This document shows positions 1 to 8,220 of a stretch of 64,000 bases of DNA, piece after piece. This stretch comes from an uncultured Clostridia bacterium (GTDB taxonomy: Bacteria; Bacillota; Clostridia; Christensenellales; Borkfalkiaceae), in assembly GCA_947625025.1 (NCBI GenBank), contig CANQMQ010000008.1:1-64000 (forward strand). Reading direction: 5' to 3'. The notes under the pieces were generated by a model, which saw nothing but the letters and a program-made list of their open reading frames with translations, made no database searches and was not told the DNA's origin. Position 1 is the first letter of the stretch; the number at the start of each line of letters is the position of its first letter. Made by a program: the position numbers and the translations under genes.

Positions 1-45
1 TTTTTTCTTGCCTTTGGCAAACAGCCTACCGCACGTCTTTCTCAT
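1..45 (-). CDS. possible N-terminus of a gene cut by the window edge
   Basis: An ATG at 45 on the minus strand opens a frame of 15 basic codons (beginning MRKTCGRLF) that stays open to the window edge. A GAAAGG stretch lies upstream as a possible ribosome binding site. Nothing else supports it and the product cannot be named. Bases 46-100 between this frame and the tRNA terminator hold no other recognisable feature. Confidence 0.2.
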   Translation of the reverse strand, partial: MRKTCGRLFAKGKKK

Positions 46-100
46 GTCAAGAGCCTTTCGCGGCATAAACCGCCGCCCTTCCTGTCCTTCGAGGGCAAAA

Positions 101-139
101 GAAAAACCTAAACCGAACATATTAGTTCAATTTAGGTTT
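101..139 (-). terminator. intrinsic terminator of tRNA-Ser
   Basis: On the minus strand AAACCTAAA-tt-GAAC pairs with GTTC-gg-TTTAGGTTT (104-118 with 125-139), giving a long hairpin that runs into a short T tract at 102-106. It lies just downstream of the tRNA gene. Confidence 0.65.
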
Positions 140-143
140 CACT

Positions 144-235
144 TGGCGCAGAAGGCGGGATTCGAACCCGCGCTGCCGTTTCCCAGCACTACTCCCTTAG
201 CAGGGGAGCCCCTTGAGCCTCTTGGGTACTTCTGC
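144..235 (-). tRNA. tRNA-Ser(GCT)
   Basis: The minus strand folds as a class II tRNA. The acceptor arm GCAGAAG (229-235) pairs with CTTCTGC (148-154). The anticodon stem CTCCC/GGGAG encloses the loop CTGCTAA with anticodon GCT, which reads AGC/AGU serine codons. A long variable arm and a GGTTCGAATCC T-arm follow. The discriminator G and the 3' CCA are encoded (144-147). Confidence 0.95.
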
Positions 236-329
236 ACTGCTCCCCAACAATATACCATAAATCTTCGGGAATGTCAAAGTATATTTTCCCCCAAAACGTA
301 AAAATTTCAGAAAAATTTCCGCTTGTGCC

Positions 330-358
330 TTGCGTACCCGCTCCTTTTGTGCTAAAAT
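330..358 (+). promoter_or_regulatory. sigma-A-type promoter of ppa
   Basis: TTGCGT (330-335) and TAAAAT (353-358) are 17 bp apart, followed by a GAGGAA ribosome binding site at 365-370 and the ppa ATG at 376. The -10 box is good; the -35 box is weak. Confidence 0.5.
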
Positions 359-375
359 AGAGAAGAGGAAGCATT

Positions 376-915
376 ATGAATATTTGGCATGACATTTCAG
401 AATCCCGCATCTCCCCCAACAACTTCGAGGCCCTCATCGAGATCCCGCGGGGGAGCAAGGCGAAATACGAGCTCGATAAGGAGACGGGCATCTTGAAACT
501 CGACCGTGTGCTGTATACCTCCACCGTCTATCCCGCCAACTACGGCTTCATTCCCCGTACCTATGCAGACGATGGGGACCCTTTGGATGTCCTTGTCCTC
601 ACCAATGAAACGATCTACCCCATGACGCTCGTCAACTGCTATCCCATCGGGGTCATTAAGATGATCGACGGGGGTGCCCTTGATGAGAAGATCATCGCCA
701 TCCCCCACAAGGACCCGACCTATAACGGGTATTACGATATCCACGAACTGCCCAAGCATGTCTTTGATGAGATGATGCACTTCTTTGAGGTGTACAAGAT
801 GCTTGAACATAAGAAGACGACGGTAAAGGAAATTGCCCACCGCGATGAGGCGGTGGAGGTGATCCGCAAGTGCATCGGATGCTATAAAGAGAAATTCGGG
901 GGAGGCAAGTTATGA
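376..915 (+). CDS. ppa: inorganic pyrophosphatase (family I)
   Basis: Hydrolyses pyrophosphate to two phosphates in the cytosol, which pulls biosynthetic reactions such as nucleotide and aminoacyl-tRNA synthesis forward. The 179-residue protein has the usual length of bacterial family I enzymes. It carries the signature with metal-binding Asp66, Asp68 and Asp71 (DGDPLD) and a substrate-loop region near residues 45-60 (VYPANYGFIP). The start is set by GAGGAA six bases upstream. The stop overlaps the next gene's start by four bases (ATGA), so the two are probably translationally coupled. Confidence 0.93.
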   Translation: MNIWHDISESRISPNNFEALIEIPRGSKAKYELDKETGILKLDRVLYTSTVYPANYGFIPRTYADDGDPLDVLVLTNETIYPMTLVNCYPIGVIKMIDGGALDEKIIAIPHKDPTYNGYYDIHELPKHVFDEMMHFFEVYKMLEHKKTTVKEIAHRDEAVEVIRKCIGCYKEKFGGGKL

Positions 916-1514
916 AGATCTTATTTTTCGGGGATTCCATCACGGAGGGCGGCCGCAATGCCTTCGATCCCACCGATCTCGGTTCGGGATACGTTAAAAT
1001 TGCCGCAAACAAGCTCCGTCTGCTCTATCCCGATACCCAATTCGAAATTCTCAACCGCGGCGTAGGGGGGAATACCACTTCGGATCTCCTCCTCCGTACC
1101 CATGAATTGGAGGAAGAGAAGCCGGATATCATCGTGCTCCAAATCGGCATCAACGACGTATGGCAACGCTTCTCCTTGGGGGTAGATACCCCGCCCGAGA
1201 CCTTCAAGAAGAACTACATCGAACTCGTAAAGAGGGGGAAGGAGACGGGTGCGAAGCTCATTCTCATTCAGCCCTACGTGCTCTCCATGGAGGATAAGCG
1301 CCGCTTCCGCCCCTACCTCGACCGCTACAACAAGGCGATCCGCGAAGTTGCGGCAAAGGAGAAACTGCCCCTCATCCCGATGGATGAGATCTTTACGGGG
1401 CTCACGCAGGACATCGCGCCCTCGCAGTTTACGACGGACGGCGTACATCCCACCCACCGCGGTTGCCGCTACCTCGCCGACCAGGTCATCAAGGAACTCA
1501 AGAAGTATTTGTAA
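912..1514 (+). CDS. SGNH/GDSL-family hydrolase
   Basis: A probable cytosolic esterase or lipase-like hydrolase of the SGNH fold; the substrate is unknown. The 200-residue protein shows the family blocks in order: GDSIT with the nucleophile Ser9, the Gly near residue 53 (VGGNTT), GINDVW with Asn81, and DGVHPT with Asp176 and His179, which complete the triad. There is no signal peptide. It overlaps ppa by four bases and ends before an intrinsic terminator, so ppa and this gene form a two-gene unit. Deacetylation of a small molecule or glycan is a guess. Confidence 0.85.
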   Translation: MKILFFGDSITEGGRNAFDPTDLGSGYVKIAANKLRLLYPDTQFEILNRGVGGNTTSDLLLRTHELEEEKPDIIVLQIGINDVWQRFSLGVDTPPETFKKNYIELVKRGKETGAKLILIQPYVLSMEDKRRFRPYLDRYNKAIREVAAKEKLPLIPMDEIFTGLTQDIAPSQFTTDGVHPTHRGCRYLADQVIKELKKYL

Positions 1515-1549
1515 CGGAATCTAAATGAAATACGCTCTGAATACGCTTT

Positions 1550-1575
1550 GCGCCGCCCTTTCGTGCGGCGCTTTT
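1550..1575 (+). terminator. intrinsic terminator after the ppa operon
   Basis: GCGCCGC (1550-1556) pairs with GCGGCGC (1565-1571), followed by TTTT. It lies between two convergent genes. Confidence 0.8.
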
Positions 1576-1587
1576 GCTTTATATTCC

Positions 1588-3855
1588 TCAAGCAGATTTG
1601 GTGAGCTTGCAGGTGAGGACGGTCATGTCGTCCTCGGCCTTGCCGCTGTAGTGGGAGACGGCCGTCTTTAAGATCTCCTCGGCGAGCGATTGGGGGTTGA
1701 TGGGGTGCAGGCGGGAGAGGTAGTTGCACAGCTCCGCATTGGAGCCGAACGCCGCCGTCACGCCGTCGCTCATGAAGATGAGGAAGTCGTTTTCTGCCAT
1801 CTCTACGCGGAGCGTTGCGGGGTGGACGGCCTCGAGGACGCCGTACGGAAGCGAATCCCCCTCGAGCACCTGCAGGGTATCCCCCGAGAGCACGAAGCCG
1901 GGCGGGGAGCCGATCTTCACAACGTCCGCCACCCCCGTATCGAGGTTGACGGAGGCGAGGTCGAGGCAGGAGAAGGTCTCATCGGCGGAGAAGGCAATTA
2001 AATTGTTTACGGTGCCGAGCACGGTCTCCGAAGGCATCTTTGCCTTGTAGAAGCTCTCCAAAAGGGAGAGAGTACGGTCTGAAACCGTTCTCGCGTGTTC
2101 TCCGCTCCCCATGCCGTCCGAGAGGGCGACCATGAACCGCCGCTCATCGATTTTGAGAATGGAGTGGGTATCCCCGCTCGCGAGCTCCCCGTCCTTGACG
2201 CGGGCGGCGATGCCGAAGGCGGCGTCGAAGCCCGGTTTTCGCTTCAACACGAAGCAGGAGCGGTCTACGGTGAGCGGGAGCTTTTCGGAGAGGGTGAGGG
2301 GGGTACGGAGGGCCTCGGAGGCGATGCGGATGAGCTTCTTTGCGGGGGTATCGCTCTCCAACGTGAGGGTTACGGTGAAGTTCTCCCCCTCTCCGTAGAG
2401 GAAAATTTCGGAGGAGAGCAGCCCCTCGCGGGCGAGTGCGGAGGAGAGGCGGTGCTCCTCTTCGGAGAAGGTGTACTCCTCACTCTGCTCCAAGGCAAGG
2501 TTTCTCAAAATTTCGCTTACGCCGTGCGCCTGTTGGGCGAGGAGCTTTCTGCCCTCCCTTGCCACTTCGAGGTCGCGGGTGAGCTTTCTGTAATCGGCAA
2601 GCTGTTTGTTGAGGGCGAAGAGCAGGCCCGCCGAGTTATTGCACCGTGCGGAGATGTCTGCGGGCAGGTCGATGAGGTTGACCCGCCCCTTCGCCTTGCC
2701 CACCGCGATGAGCTTTTCGAAGCTATCATAGAGATGGGCCTCATCGCAACTGCGGCGGTTGACGCACCCCGTGCACAGGGAGGAAATGAGCTTTTCACAC
2801 AGCTTCGCCCCCTCCTCGACGGGCGGCTCTGCGAAGTCGAATGCCGTCTCGATCTCACGGAAGAGGGAGGAGACCTCATAGAGCTGTTCGCCCACCGCCT
2901 TGCGGTTGCGGTTGACGGCCACGCGGGGGAGCGCCGTTTCCCTGTAGAAGAGGAGCACCTGCCTTGCGCGGCGCACCCTGCTTTCGGGGATGAGGCTTAC
3001 GAGGGCGGCGGGAAGCACACAGGCGAGGAGGGTGAGCACGATCTCGGCGACGCCGCGGGCGTACAGCCCGTCGAAGTAGGCGGCCGCCGCAAAGGTGAAG
3101 GAGAGGGAGAGCGCGGAGCACAGCCTTCCGTACGGCAAAAAGAGGAGGGCAACCGAGGCGAGGACGGCGAACTCTGCGAGGGGCACGGCGGAGCGGGCGA
3201 CGAGGCACAGGGGCAGGGAGAGCACGATGGCGAAGGGGACGGCGGCGCTCGTCTCCGAAAGGACGACGGCCGCAAAGAGGGCGCAGAGGGTAACGGCGTA
3301 GAAGGGGACGGTTCCCAATAAATTTGCGAGCCCTACCCCCAAGAAGAGCCACATGAGGGCGAGCTCGGTGAGCTCGGAAGCGGATAGTCTCGAGCGAAAG
3401 ACGCGCGTATCGATCGCGGACATGCCCCCCTCAAAGAGCACGCAGAGCAACAAAAACGCCCCCGCAAGCACGAGCTTCTGGAGCATGGGGGAGAGGGGGA
3501 AGGCGTAGCCCTCATGGGGGAACAAAAAGAGGAAGGGAAGTTGGACCAAAACGGCGTAGACGAGCCGCTCCAATTTGGGCTTCCGATCGAGCTTTTTGTA
3601 AACGCACACCACGAGGAGCAGGAATGCGGCCTGCACCGCCGCGGAGACGCTCGCCATCAGGGAGAGGGAGGCGGCGGAGGCGAGAAGGTAGCCGCCCGCC
3701 GAAAGGAAGGGGTTGTAGCCGCATACGAGGGCGGCGTAGAAGAGGGCGATGGATACGGGCTCCCGCTTCGGCAGGGTGAAGTTCATGAGCGCCATGCAGG
3801 CAGTGAGAAGCAGGTATTTGAAGAGGGGACGGATACGGAAACGAAATTTTTTCAT
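1588..3855 (-). CDS. spoIIE: stage II sporulation protein E (PP2C-type phosphatase)
   Basis: In Bacillus, SpoIIE sits at the polar septum and dephosphorylates SpoIIAA to release sigma-F in the forespore. This 755-residue protein has the same architecture: a short basic N-terminus, about ten hydrophobic segments in the first 300 residues, a central region with a CxxC-type cysteine cluster near residue 360, and a C-terminal PP2C phosphatase with SDGMGSG near residue 580 and FMSDGV near the end. The frame is open further upstream, but the ATG at 3855 has GGGAG just before it and begins the typical basic/hydrophobic N-terminus. Two Spo0A-box-like sites lie upstream. Confidence 0.9.
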   Translation of the reverse strand: MKKFRFRIRPLFKYLLLTACMALMNFTLPKREPVSIALFYAALVCGYNPFLSAGGYLLASAASLSLMASVSAAVQAAFLLLVVCVYKKLDRKPKLERLVYAVLVQLPFLFLFPHEGYAFPLSPMLQKLVLAGAFLLLCVLFEGGMSAIDTRVFRSRLSASELTELALMWLFLGVGLANLLGTVPFYAVTLCALFAAVVLSETSAAVPFAIVLSLPLCLVARSAVPLAEFAVLASVALLFLPYGRLCSALSLSFTFAAAAYFDGLYARGVAEIVLTLLACVLPAALVSLIPESRVRRARQVLLFYRETALPRVAVNRNRKAVGEQLYEVSSLFREIETAFDFAEPPVEEGAKLCEKLISSLCTGCVNRRSCDEAHLYDSFEKLIAVGKAKGRVNLIDLPADISARCNNSAGLLFALNKQLADYRKLTRDLEVAREGRKLLAQQAHGVSEILRNLALEQSEEYTFSEEEHRLSSALAREGLLSSEIFLYGEGENFTVTLTLESDTPAKKLIRIASEALRTPLTLSEKLPLTVDRSCFVLKRKPGFDAAFGIAARVKDGELASGDTHSILKIDERRFMVALSDGMGSGEHARTVSDRTLSLLESFYKAKMPSETVLGTVNNLIAFSADETFSCLDLASVNLDTGVADVVKIGSPPGFVLSGDTLQVLEGDSLPYGVLEAVHPATLRVEMAENDFLIFMSDGVTAAFGSNAELCNYLSRLHPINPQSLAEEILKTAVSHYSGKAEDDMTVLTCKLTKSA

Positions 3856-3880
3856 GGAGACTCCCGCAGGGATTTTCCTC

Positions 3881-3945
3881 ATTATAGGGAAAATGCGGGC
3901 GGGCCAACAAATAGAATTCGTCTTTGTCCGTCGAATTTTGCCGAA
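3881..3945 (-). promoter_or_regulatory. candidate spoIIE promoter with two Spo0A boxes
   Basis: On the minus strand TATAAT (3881-3886) lies 25 bases before the spoIIE start, with no good -35 box at the usual spacing. Upstream, CGTCGAA (3929-3935) and TGCCGAA (3939-3945) match the Spo0A box TGNCGAA in 6/7 and 7/7 positions, one helical turn apart. A weak -35 plus paired 0A boxes is how Spo0A~P-activated sigma-A promoters, including spoIIE of Bacillus, are built. The assignment is inference. Confidence 0.45.
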
Positions 3946-3949
3946 TGGA

Positions 3950-3986
3950 AACAAAAAACAACAACCCCCGCGCAACCGCACGGGGG
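3950..3986 (-). terminator. intrinsic terminator of the 3955-4414 RNA
   Basis: On the minus strand a G+C-rich stem (3965-3973 with 3978-3986, one mismatch, loop GGTT) is followed by the T-rich tract TTGTTGTTTTTTG. It ends the RNA before the spoIIE regulatory region. Confidence 0.75.
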
Positions 3987-4414
3987 GAATCTATTTCTAT
4001 TCGGTTGTAAGTCGGGGCGCGCTATTTGTTTTCTCTAAGGACTGCTCCCTCTCTCGGGGCGCCCTGTGAGGACTCATAGCGAACTGCATTCGACTTATCC
4101 CGTATCGGCTTTCAAGCCTTGCGCATACCTTCTCGTGCGCTACGTTGGGAAGTCTCTATGCTTCCGCCCCTATCATATCATGGTACATTGGACTGCCCTC
4201 CTTTACTTTTTGATAAAGTGTTGAAAGACCCTCATATCGTTGTACCTCCCGATATGAAATTTACGGGTGCCGCCACGCGGCTGTGCCTTACTCTGCGGAC
4301 TTTTCCGTCCGGATTTCTTGCTTGCTTCCGAGTTTCAGTGAATCCTGCCCATCGGAGTAATCCCCCGCTCCATGTTTGGAAATAACTTTTTTTGTTAGTT
4401 CCTTTCCTTTTTCT
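3955..4414 (-). ncRNA. unassigned structured RNA, about 460 nt
   Basis: This stretch has no plausible coding frame but is a self-contained transcription unit with a consensus sigma-A promoter (4421-4448) and an intrinsic terminator (3950-3986). The minus-strand RNA has many strong local hairpins. These include CGGAC/GTCCG (about 4292-4308), GCCGC/GCGGC (about 4267-4279), CATATCG/CGATATG (about 4232-4256), GCGCA/TGCGC (about 4121-4140) and GGCT-TGAA-AGCC. The loop of the CATATCG hairpin contains GGTACA, complementary to TGTACC about 50 nt downstream, a likely pseudoknot. It lacks the RNase P CR-I and CR-V sequences, the tmRNA tRNA-like end and the SRP apical motif. The class is unknown to me. 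Confidence 0.6.
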
Positions 4415-4420
4415 GGCTTC

Positions 4421-4448
4421 ATTATAGCACAGAAAAAAAGTTTGTCAA
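4421..4448 (-). promoter_or_regulatory. consensus sigma-A promoter of the structured RNA
   Basis: On the minus strand TTGACA (4443-4448) and TATAAT (4421-4426), both perfect, are separated by 16 bp. Transcription would start near 4414. Such a strong promoter fits an abundant RNA. Confidence 0.8.
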
Positions 4449-4494
4449 TAGTTTTGGGAAAAAAATTTTAGGATTTTTCGGAAATTTTTTCGGA

Positions 4495-5667
4495 TCACTT
4501 CATCGAGGCGACGTTCACTTCGATTTGGGGGGTTACGGCATGCGGGAGCATATTCTTGTACTCTGCATACTTTTTGAGGGAAGAGCGGTAGAGGCTCTTT
4601 CTGAGGCCCAAAAGGTCGCACCCGCCCTCAGTTGCCTTCTCCCACATGCTCGAAAGGTACCCCTTCAGCACCTCTTCCGCGCTCTTCAAGGTCTCTTTTG
4701 TGACTTCGTCGGAGGAGATCTCTTCGATGGGGGCGGTGGTGCCCGAACAGCAGAAGCGCACCATCACGGAGACGGAGAGCTTCGCCTTCGTCGGGTCCTT
4801 TTGGAGGGAGATTTTGCCCTCATCTTCGAGGAGGGTGAGGGTTACGGGTTTGCCCTCCGCCTCCGCATTGAAGGTCCCCGCGCTCACTTTTCCCTTTAGG
4901 AGGCTGAAGGCGAGCGTCTCCTCGGGGGAGAGTAGGGCGGTCATGCGGCCCTCCGAAAAGAGGGCGGTGTGCTTGGCGGTGTAGATTTTCTGCTGCTCCT
5001 CCTCTTGGGGGGAAGGTTGGGTGCCCGAAGAGGGCGTCTGCGCCCCGTCCTGCGGCATGGTGCGAAGGTAGGGAAGATAGCTGCTCTTGGAGACGCCGTA
5101 GTAGCCGATGGCAAAATCCTTCAGGGTGTTGGGCATCACGTAACCCGATTTCTCCGCCGCATCCGAAAAGAGCTTGGCGATGGCGAGGGAGGAGGCATCG
5201 TCGATGGCGCTCTGCGAGGTGATGAGCTTCTCCGCCGTCCCCTCACACACGGCAAGCAGGCAGGAATCGGGCATGTATTCGTTGCGGAGGAAGTAGTTGA
5301 GATAGGAGATGGTATCCTCCTTCGCCGCCTCCTCCCCGAGCACGATGAGGTTGCAGAATACGAGCTTGGGCACCCAACCCGTATCCGTAAAGATTTGGGT
5401 GATGCAGTCTGAGACCGTCTTGCCCTCCGTCTTTATTTCCACGCTCGAGGTGCCGCCCGTGGTGCGATCCGAGCCCTTTGGCACGGCGAGCTGTGCGGTG
5501 AGCCTGAAATCCTCCCCCGATCTGTCGATGCCCGCCGCGAGGATGACGGCAGTCTTTTGGATATCCACGAGCCCGAAGTCGTTGGAGAAGAAGGCGAAGA
5601 GAAGCACCGCCGCAACGATGATGTAGAGCTTCATGGGAATGGTCTTTACGAAGTGCCTGAATTTCAT
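4495..5667 (-). CDS. gerC: germinant receptor subunit C (Ger(x)C family)
   Basis: Third gene of a gerA-type operon. C subunits sit on the outer face of the spore inner membrane and are needed for nutrient-triggered germination. The 390-residue protein has an N-terminal hydrophobic segment (about residues 12-27), then the family's early motif (LAAGIDRSG) and the mixed alpha/beta Ger(x)C region to the C-terminus. C subunits are usually lipoproteins; here there is no Cys after the hydrophobic segment, so a membrane anchor seems to replace the lipid. The ATG at 5667 overlaps the gerB stop by four bases. Confidence 0.85.
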   Translation of the reverse strand: MKFRHFVKTIPMKLYIIVAAVLLFAFFSNDFGLVDIQKTAVILAAGIDRSGEDFRLTAQLAVPKGSDRTTGGTSSVEIKTEGKTVSDCITQIFTDTGWVPKLVFCNLIVLGEEAAKEDTISYLNYFLRNEYMPDSCLLAVCEGTAEKLITSQSAIDDASSLAIAKLFSDAAEKSGYVMPNTLKDFAIGYYGVSKSSYLPYLRTMPQDGAQTPSSGTQPSPQEEEQQKIYTAKHTALFSEGRMTALLSPEETLAFSLLKGKVSAGTFNAEAEGKPVTLTLLEDEGKISLQKDPTKAKLSVSVMVRFCCSGTTAPIEEISSDEVTKETLKSAEEVLKGYLSSMWEKATEGGCDLLGLRKSLYRSSLKKYAEYKNMLPHAVTPQIEVNVASMK

Positions 5668-6722
5668 GGTTGCCTCCCGAGGGTGAGAAGTAGGGCGGGG
5701 ATGAGGGTGGCAAAGACGGGGAAGAGGTACACGAGCGCCTTCGTCATGAACTTCAGGAGGGCGAAGAAGGAGTAATCGAATACGAGGGAGAGCACGAAGT
5801 ACCCGAGGAAGATGCCCGCAGAGAGGATGGTCTGCAAATGGCGGGGGCTCCCGAACGCCTGCACGACGCCGTCGATCGCACACTGTGCGGGCAGGACGGT
5901 GTAGAAGGCGAGTACCAATGCGAGGGCGTAGACGAAGATATAGTCGATGCGCCCGAGTACCGTAATTCCCGAAAAGTACTTCGCCGTCTTGGAGAAGGCA
6001 AAAATTTGGTTGATGGCGGTCTCCTCGAAGATGCCGTAGAAGGTAGCGAGGAAGAAGAGCACGGCGAGCCCGCCCCCGAGGTAACAGAGGGCGCCCTTCC
6101 ATGCCATGCCCTCCCTATACTCAAACTTCCCGAGGAGCAGGAGGAGAAGGGGGGCATCGAAGAACCAAACGGATGCGGAGAGCGTACTCTTCAAAAATCC
6201 CGTTCCCGAGGCCCCGATGGGCAGTAGGGCGGCGTAATCGGCGCTCCCCACCGAGAGGAGCAGGATGCCGAGGAGCCCCACGGCGAAGAGGGGGGCGAGG
6301 ATATCCCACACCCGCCCCATGTGCGCGAGCGGTTTGGAGGCGAGGTAGGCGGCAAAGACGAAGAAGGGCGCGTAGGCAATCACGGAGGGCAGGGTATCGT
6401 AGAATACCCCCTGCACGAAGAGCTGTTGTTCGATGAGGGGCACGAGCCCCGCAAGGAGCAAAAAGAGGGAGAGGGTAACCATACATATCTTGGCAAATAC
6501 CCGCCCGAAGGTGCCCTCCAAAATTTCATAGAGCCCGCGCTCCCGCCGTCCGAGCAGGAGCACACAGAAAATGACGGCGGCCTGCACGAGAAAGTGGATG
6601 GCTACGGGCAGGAGCAGGTCGTTCTTGGCCTCCCGTACGAGTTCGGTGGGGAGCACCACGAGCTTGCCGATGGGGGCGACGCAGGCGAGAAAGAGATAGA
6701 TTTGTCTGCGCGAGAGCTTCAT
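5664..6722 (-). CDS. gerB: germinant receptor permease-like subunit B (GerAB family)
   Basis: Integral membrane subunit of the germinant receptor, related to amino acid/polyamine permeases and thought to bind the nutrient germinant in the spore inner membrane. The 352-residue protein is hydrophobic throughout with about ten predicted helices and starts with the typical MKLSRRQIYLF segment. It overlaps both neighbours by four bases (ATGA), so gerA-gerB-gerC are translationally coupled in that order. The germinant cannot be predicted from sequence. Confidence 0.88.
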   Translation of the reverse strand: MKLSRRQIYLFLACVAPIGKLVVLPTELVREAKNDLLLPVAIHFLVQAAVIFCVLLLGRRERGLYEILEGTFGRVFAKICMVTLSLFLLLAGLVPLIEQQLFVQGVFYDTLPSVIAYAPFFVFAAYLASKPLAHMGRVWDILAPLFAVGLLGILLLSVGSADYAALLPIGASGTGFLKSTLSASVWFFDAPLLLLLLGKFEYREGMAWKGALCYLGGGLAVLFFLATFYGIFEETAINQIFAFSKTAKYFSGITVLGRIDYIFVYALALVLAFYTVLPAQCAIDGVVQAFGSPRHLQTILSAGIFLGYFVLSLVFDYSFFALLKFMTKALVYLFPVFATLIPALLLTLGRQP

Positions 6723-8152
6723 TTCTGCCTCCTTCGATTGGGGCTCTTCAAGGTTTTCGGCCTCGTCTTGAGGGAGCCGTAATTGTATTTGAGAATGCTA
6801 TCCTTCAAATCGTGCCCCACGATGGGGGAGAAGGGGGCGACGAGGGGGGTGCCGAAGTTCTCACAGGTCACGAGGTAGAAGAGCACGAAGCCGGTGAGCA
6901 GCACGATGCCGTAGGTGCCCACACTGCCCGCAACGAGGAGCATGGCGAGGCGGAGCACGCCCGTCTGTTCGATAAGGTTGGGTACGGCATACAGCCCGAT
7001 GCCGCTGAATGCAATGATGATGATGGCGGGCGTGGAGACGAATCCCGCCGAAACGGCCGTCTCCCCGAGGACGAGTGCGCCCACCACCGAGAGCGCCATG
7101 CCCACATACTTCGGCATGCGGATGCTCGCCTCGTTGAGCACTTCGAGCACGAGCAGCACGAGCAGCATCTCGAGGGAGGGGGAGAAGGGGATATCGCGGA
7201 TGGCGCCCGCAATCGTAAGCAACAGTTTGATGGGGAAGAGTTGAAGGCGGAAGAGCTGGGCGGCGACGTAGAAGGCGGGCAGGTAGATGGCGACGAGCAG
7301 GGCAAACAGCCGCAGAAGGCGGGTGAAGGTAGCGCGGTATGCGGAGACAAAGTAATCCTCACTCGATTGGAAATCCTCGGTAAGCAAATAGGGCAGGGTG
7401 AGGGCGATGGGGGAGCCGTCTACGATGAGCCCCACCCGCCCCTCTGCAAGTTTGGCGCAGAAGATATCGGGCTTTTCGGTGGTGCCCACCTGTTTCACGA
7501 GCGAAAAGGGCCGTGAGGAGAGGAAGTGGGTGAGATAGGAGGAATCGGGGATGATGTCTACGTCGATCTCTTCAAGCCTTCCCTTGACTTCCTCTATAAC
7601 GTCCCTCTTGGCCGTCCCCTCGAGGTAACAGAGGGCAACCGCCGTCTTGGAGCGCCGCCCAACCTCCGAAGTCTCGATCATGAGTTCCTCCGTCTTGAAG
7701 CGGCGGCGGATGAGGGAAGTGTTGATCTTCAGATCCTCGATGAACCCCTCCCGCGGGCCGCGCACGGTGACATCGGTGGAGGGCTCCGCAATGGCGCGGA
7801 CGAATACCTTCTTGGTGCCCAAGATGAGGGCCTCATCCATGCCCTCGAAGAGGAGCACGGGGTTGCCCGCGAGCACTTCATCGGCAAGGGTACGAAGCTC
7901 GGTCCCCGTCCGCACTTCGGGGGAGACGATGTGCTTTTTTACTTCCGAAGATGTGGCCGCCCCCGTATAGCGGGAGAGCGGCCGCACGACCTGTTCCCCC
8001 AAGAGCTCTTTATCGGTTACGGGGTCCGCAAAGACGCATGTAAACGCGATCCCCCCCTCCGAAGAGAAGGGAAAGGTGAGGATATCCTCGGCGGGAAGGA
8101 GCTTTTTGAGCGCATCCACGCTCTTTTTGAGGTCGCCCGTAATTTGCTTCAT
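6719..8152 (-). CDS. gerA: germinant receptor subunit A (GerA family)
   Basis: First gene of the receptor operon. A subunits have a large soluble N-terminal region, several central membrane helices and a short C-terminal tail, and assemble with the B and C subunits. The 477-residue protein fits: about 265 soluble residues including an RGPREGF-type motif typical of the family, then about five hydrophobic segments and a basic tail. The ATG at 8152 (MKQITGDL) is preferred over one nine codons earlier because family members begin this way; neither has a clear ribosome binding site. It lies just after the terminator of the upstream gene, so it needs its own, perhaps sporulation-specific, promoter. 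Confidence 0.88.
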   Translation of the reverse strand: MKQITGDLKKSVDALKKLLPAEDILTFPFSSEGGIAFTCVFADPVTDKELLGEQVVRPLSRYTGAATSSEVKKHIVSPEVRTGTELRTLADEVLAGNPVLLFEGMDEALILGTKKVFVRAIAEPSTDVTVRGPREGFIEDLKINTSLIRRRFKTEELMIETSEVGRRSKTAVALCYLEGTAKRDVIEEVKGRLEEIDVDIIPDSSYLTHFLSSRPFSLVKQVGTTEKPDIFCAKLAEGRVGLIVDGSPIALTLPYLLTEDFQSSEDYFVSAYRATFTRLLRLFALLVAIYLPAFYVAAQLFRLQLFPIKLLLTIAGAIRDIPFSPSLEMLLVLLVLEVLNEASIRMPKYVGMALSVVGALVLGETAVSAGFVSTPAIIIIAFSGIGLYAVPNLIEQTGVLRLAMLLVAGSVGTYGIVLLTGFVLFYLVTCENFGTPLVAPFSPIVGHDLKDSILKYNYGSLKTRPKTLKSPNRRRQK

Positions 8153-8187
8153 ATAAGAAGTATGGGAGGGCGGCGGCAATTTATACG

Positions 8188-8213
8188 AAAAACCCCCGCC
8201 GAAGGGGCGGGGG
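8188..8213 (-). terminator. intrinsic terminator upstream of gerA
   Basis: On the minus strand CCGCCCC and GGCGGGG arms (8193-8200 with 8206-8213) form an eight-bp stem with a short loop, followed by TTTTT. It ends the transcript of the 8221-8745 gene. Confidence 0.8.
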
Positions 8214-8220
8214 AAAACGG

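Noticed and set aside
8..301. A 97-codon plus-strand frame across the tRNA
   Set aside because: It overlaps tRNA-Ser and its terminator on the other strand and has no ribosome binding site or recognisable domain.
3955..4414. RNase P RNA (rnpB) or tmRNA (ssrA)
   Set aside because: There are weak echoes of CR-I (GGAAAAGTCC) and of CR-V (GACTTACA), but GAGGAAAGUCC, ACAGAA and the GGUAAACCC element are missing. There is no tRNA-like end with a T-arm for tmRNA.
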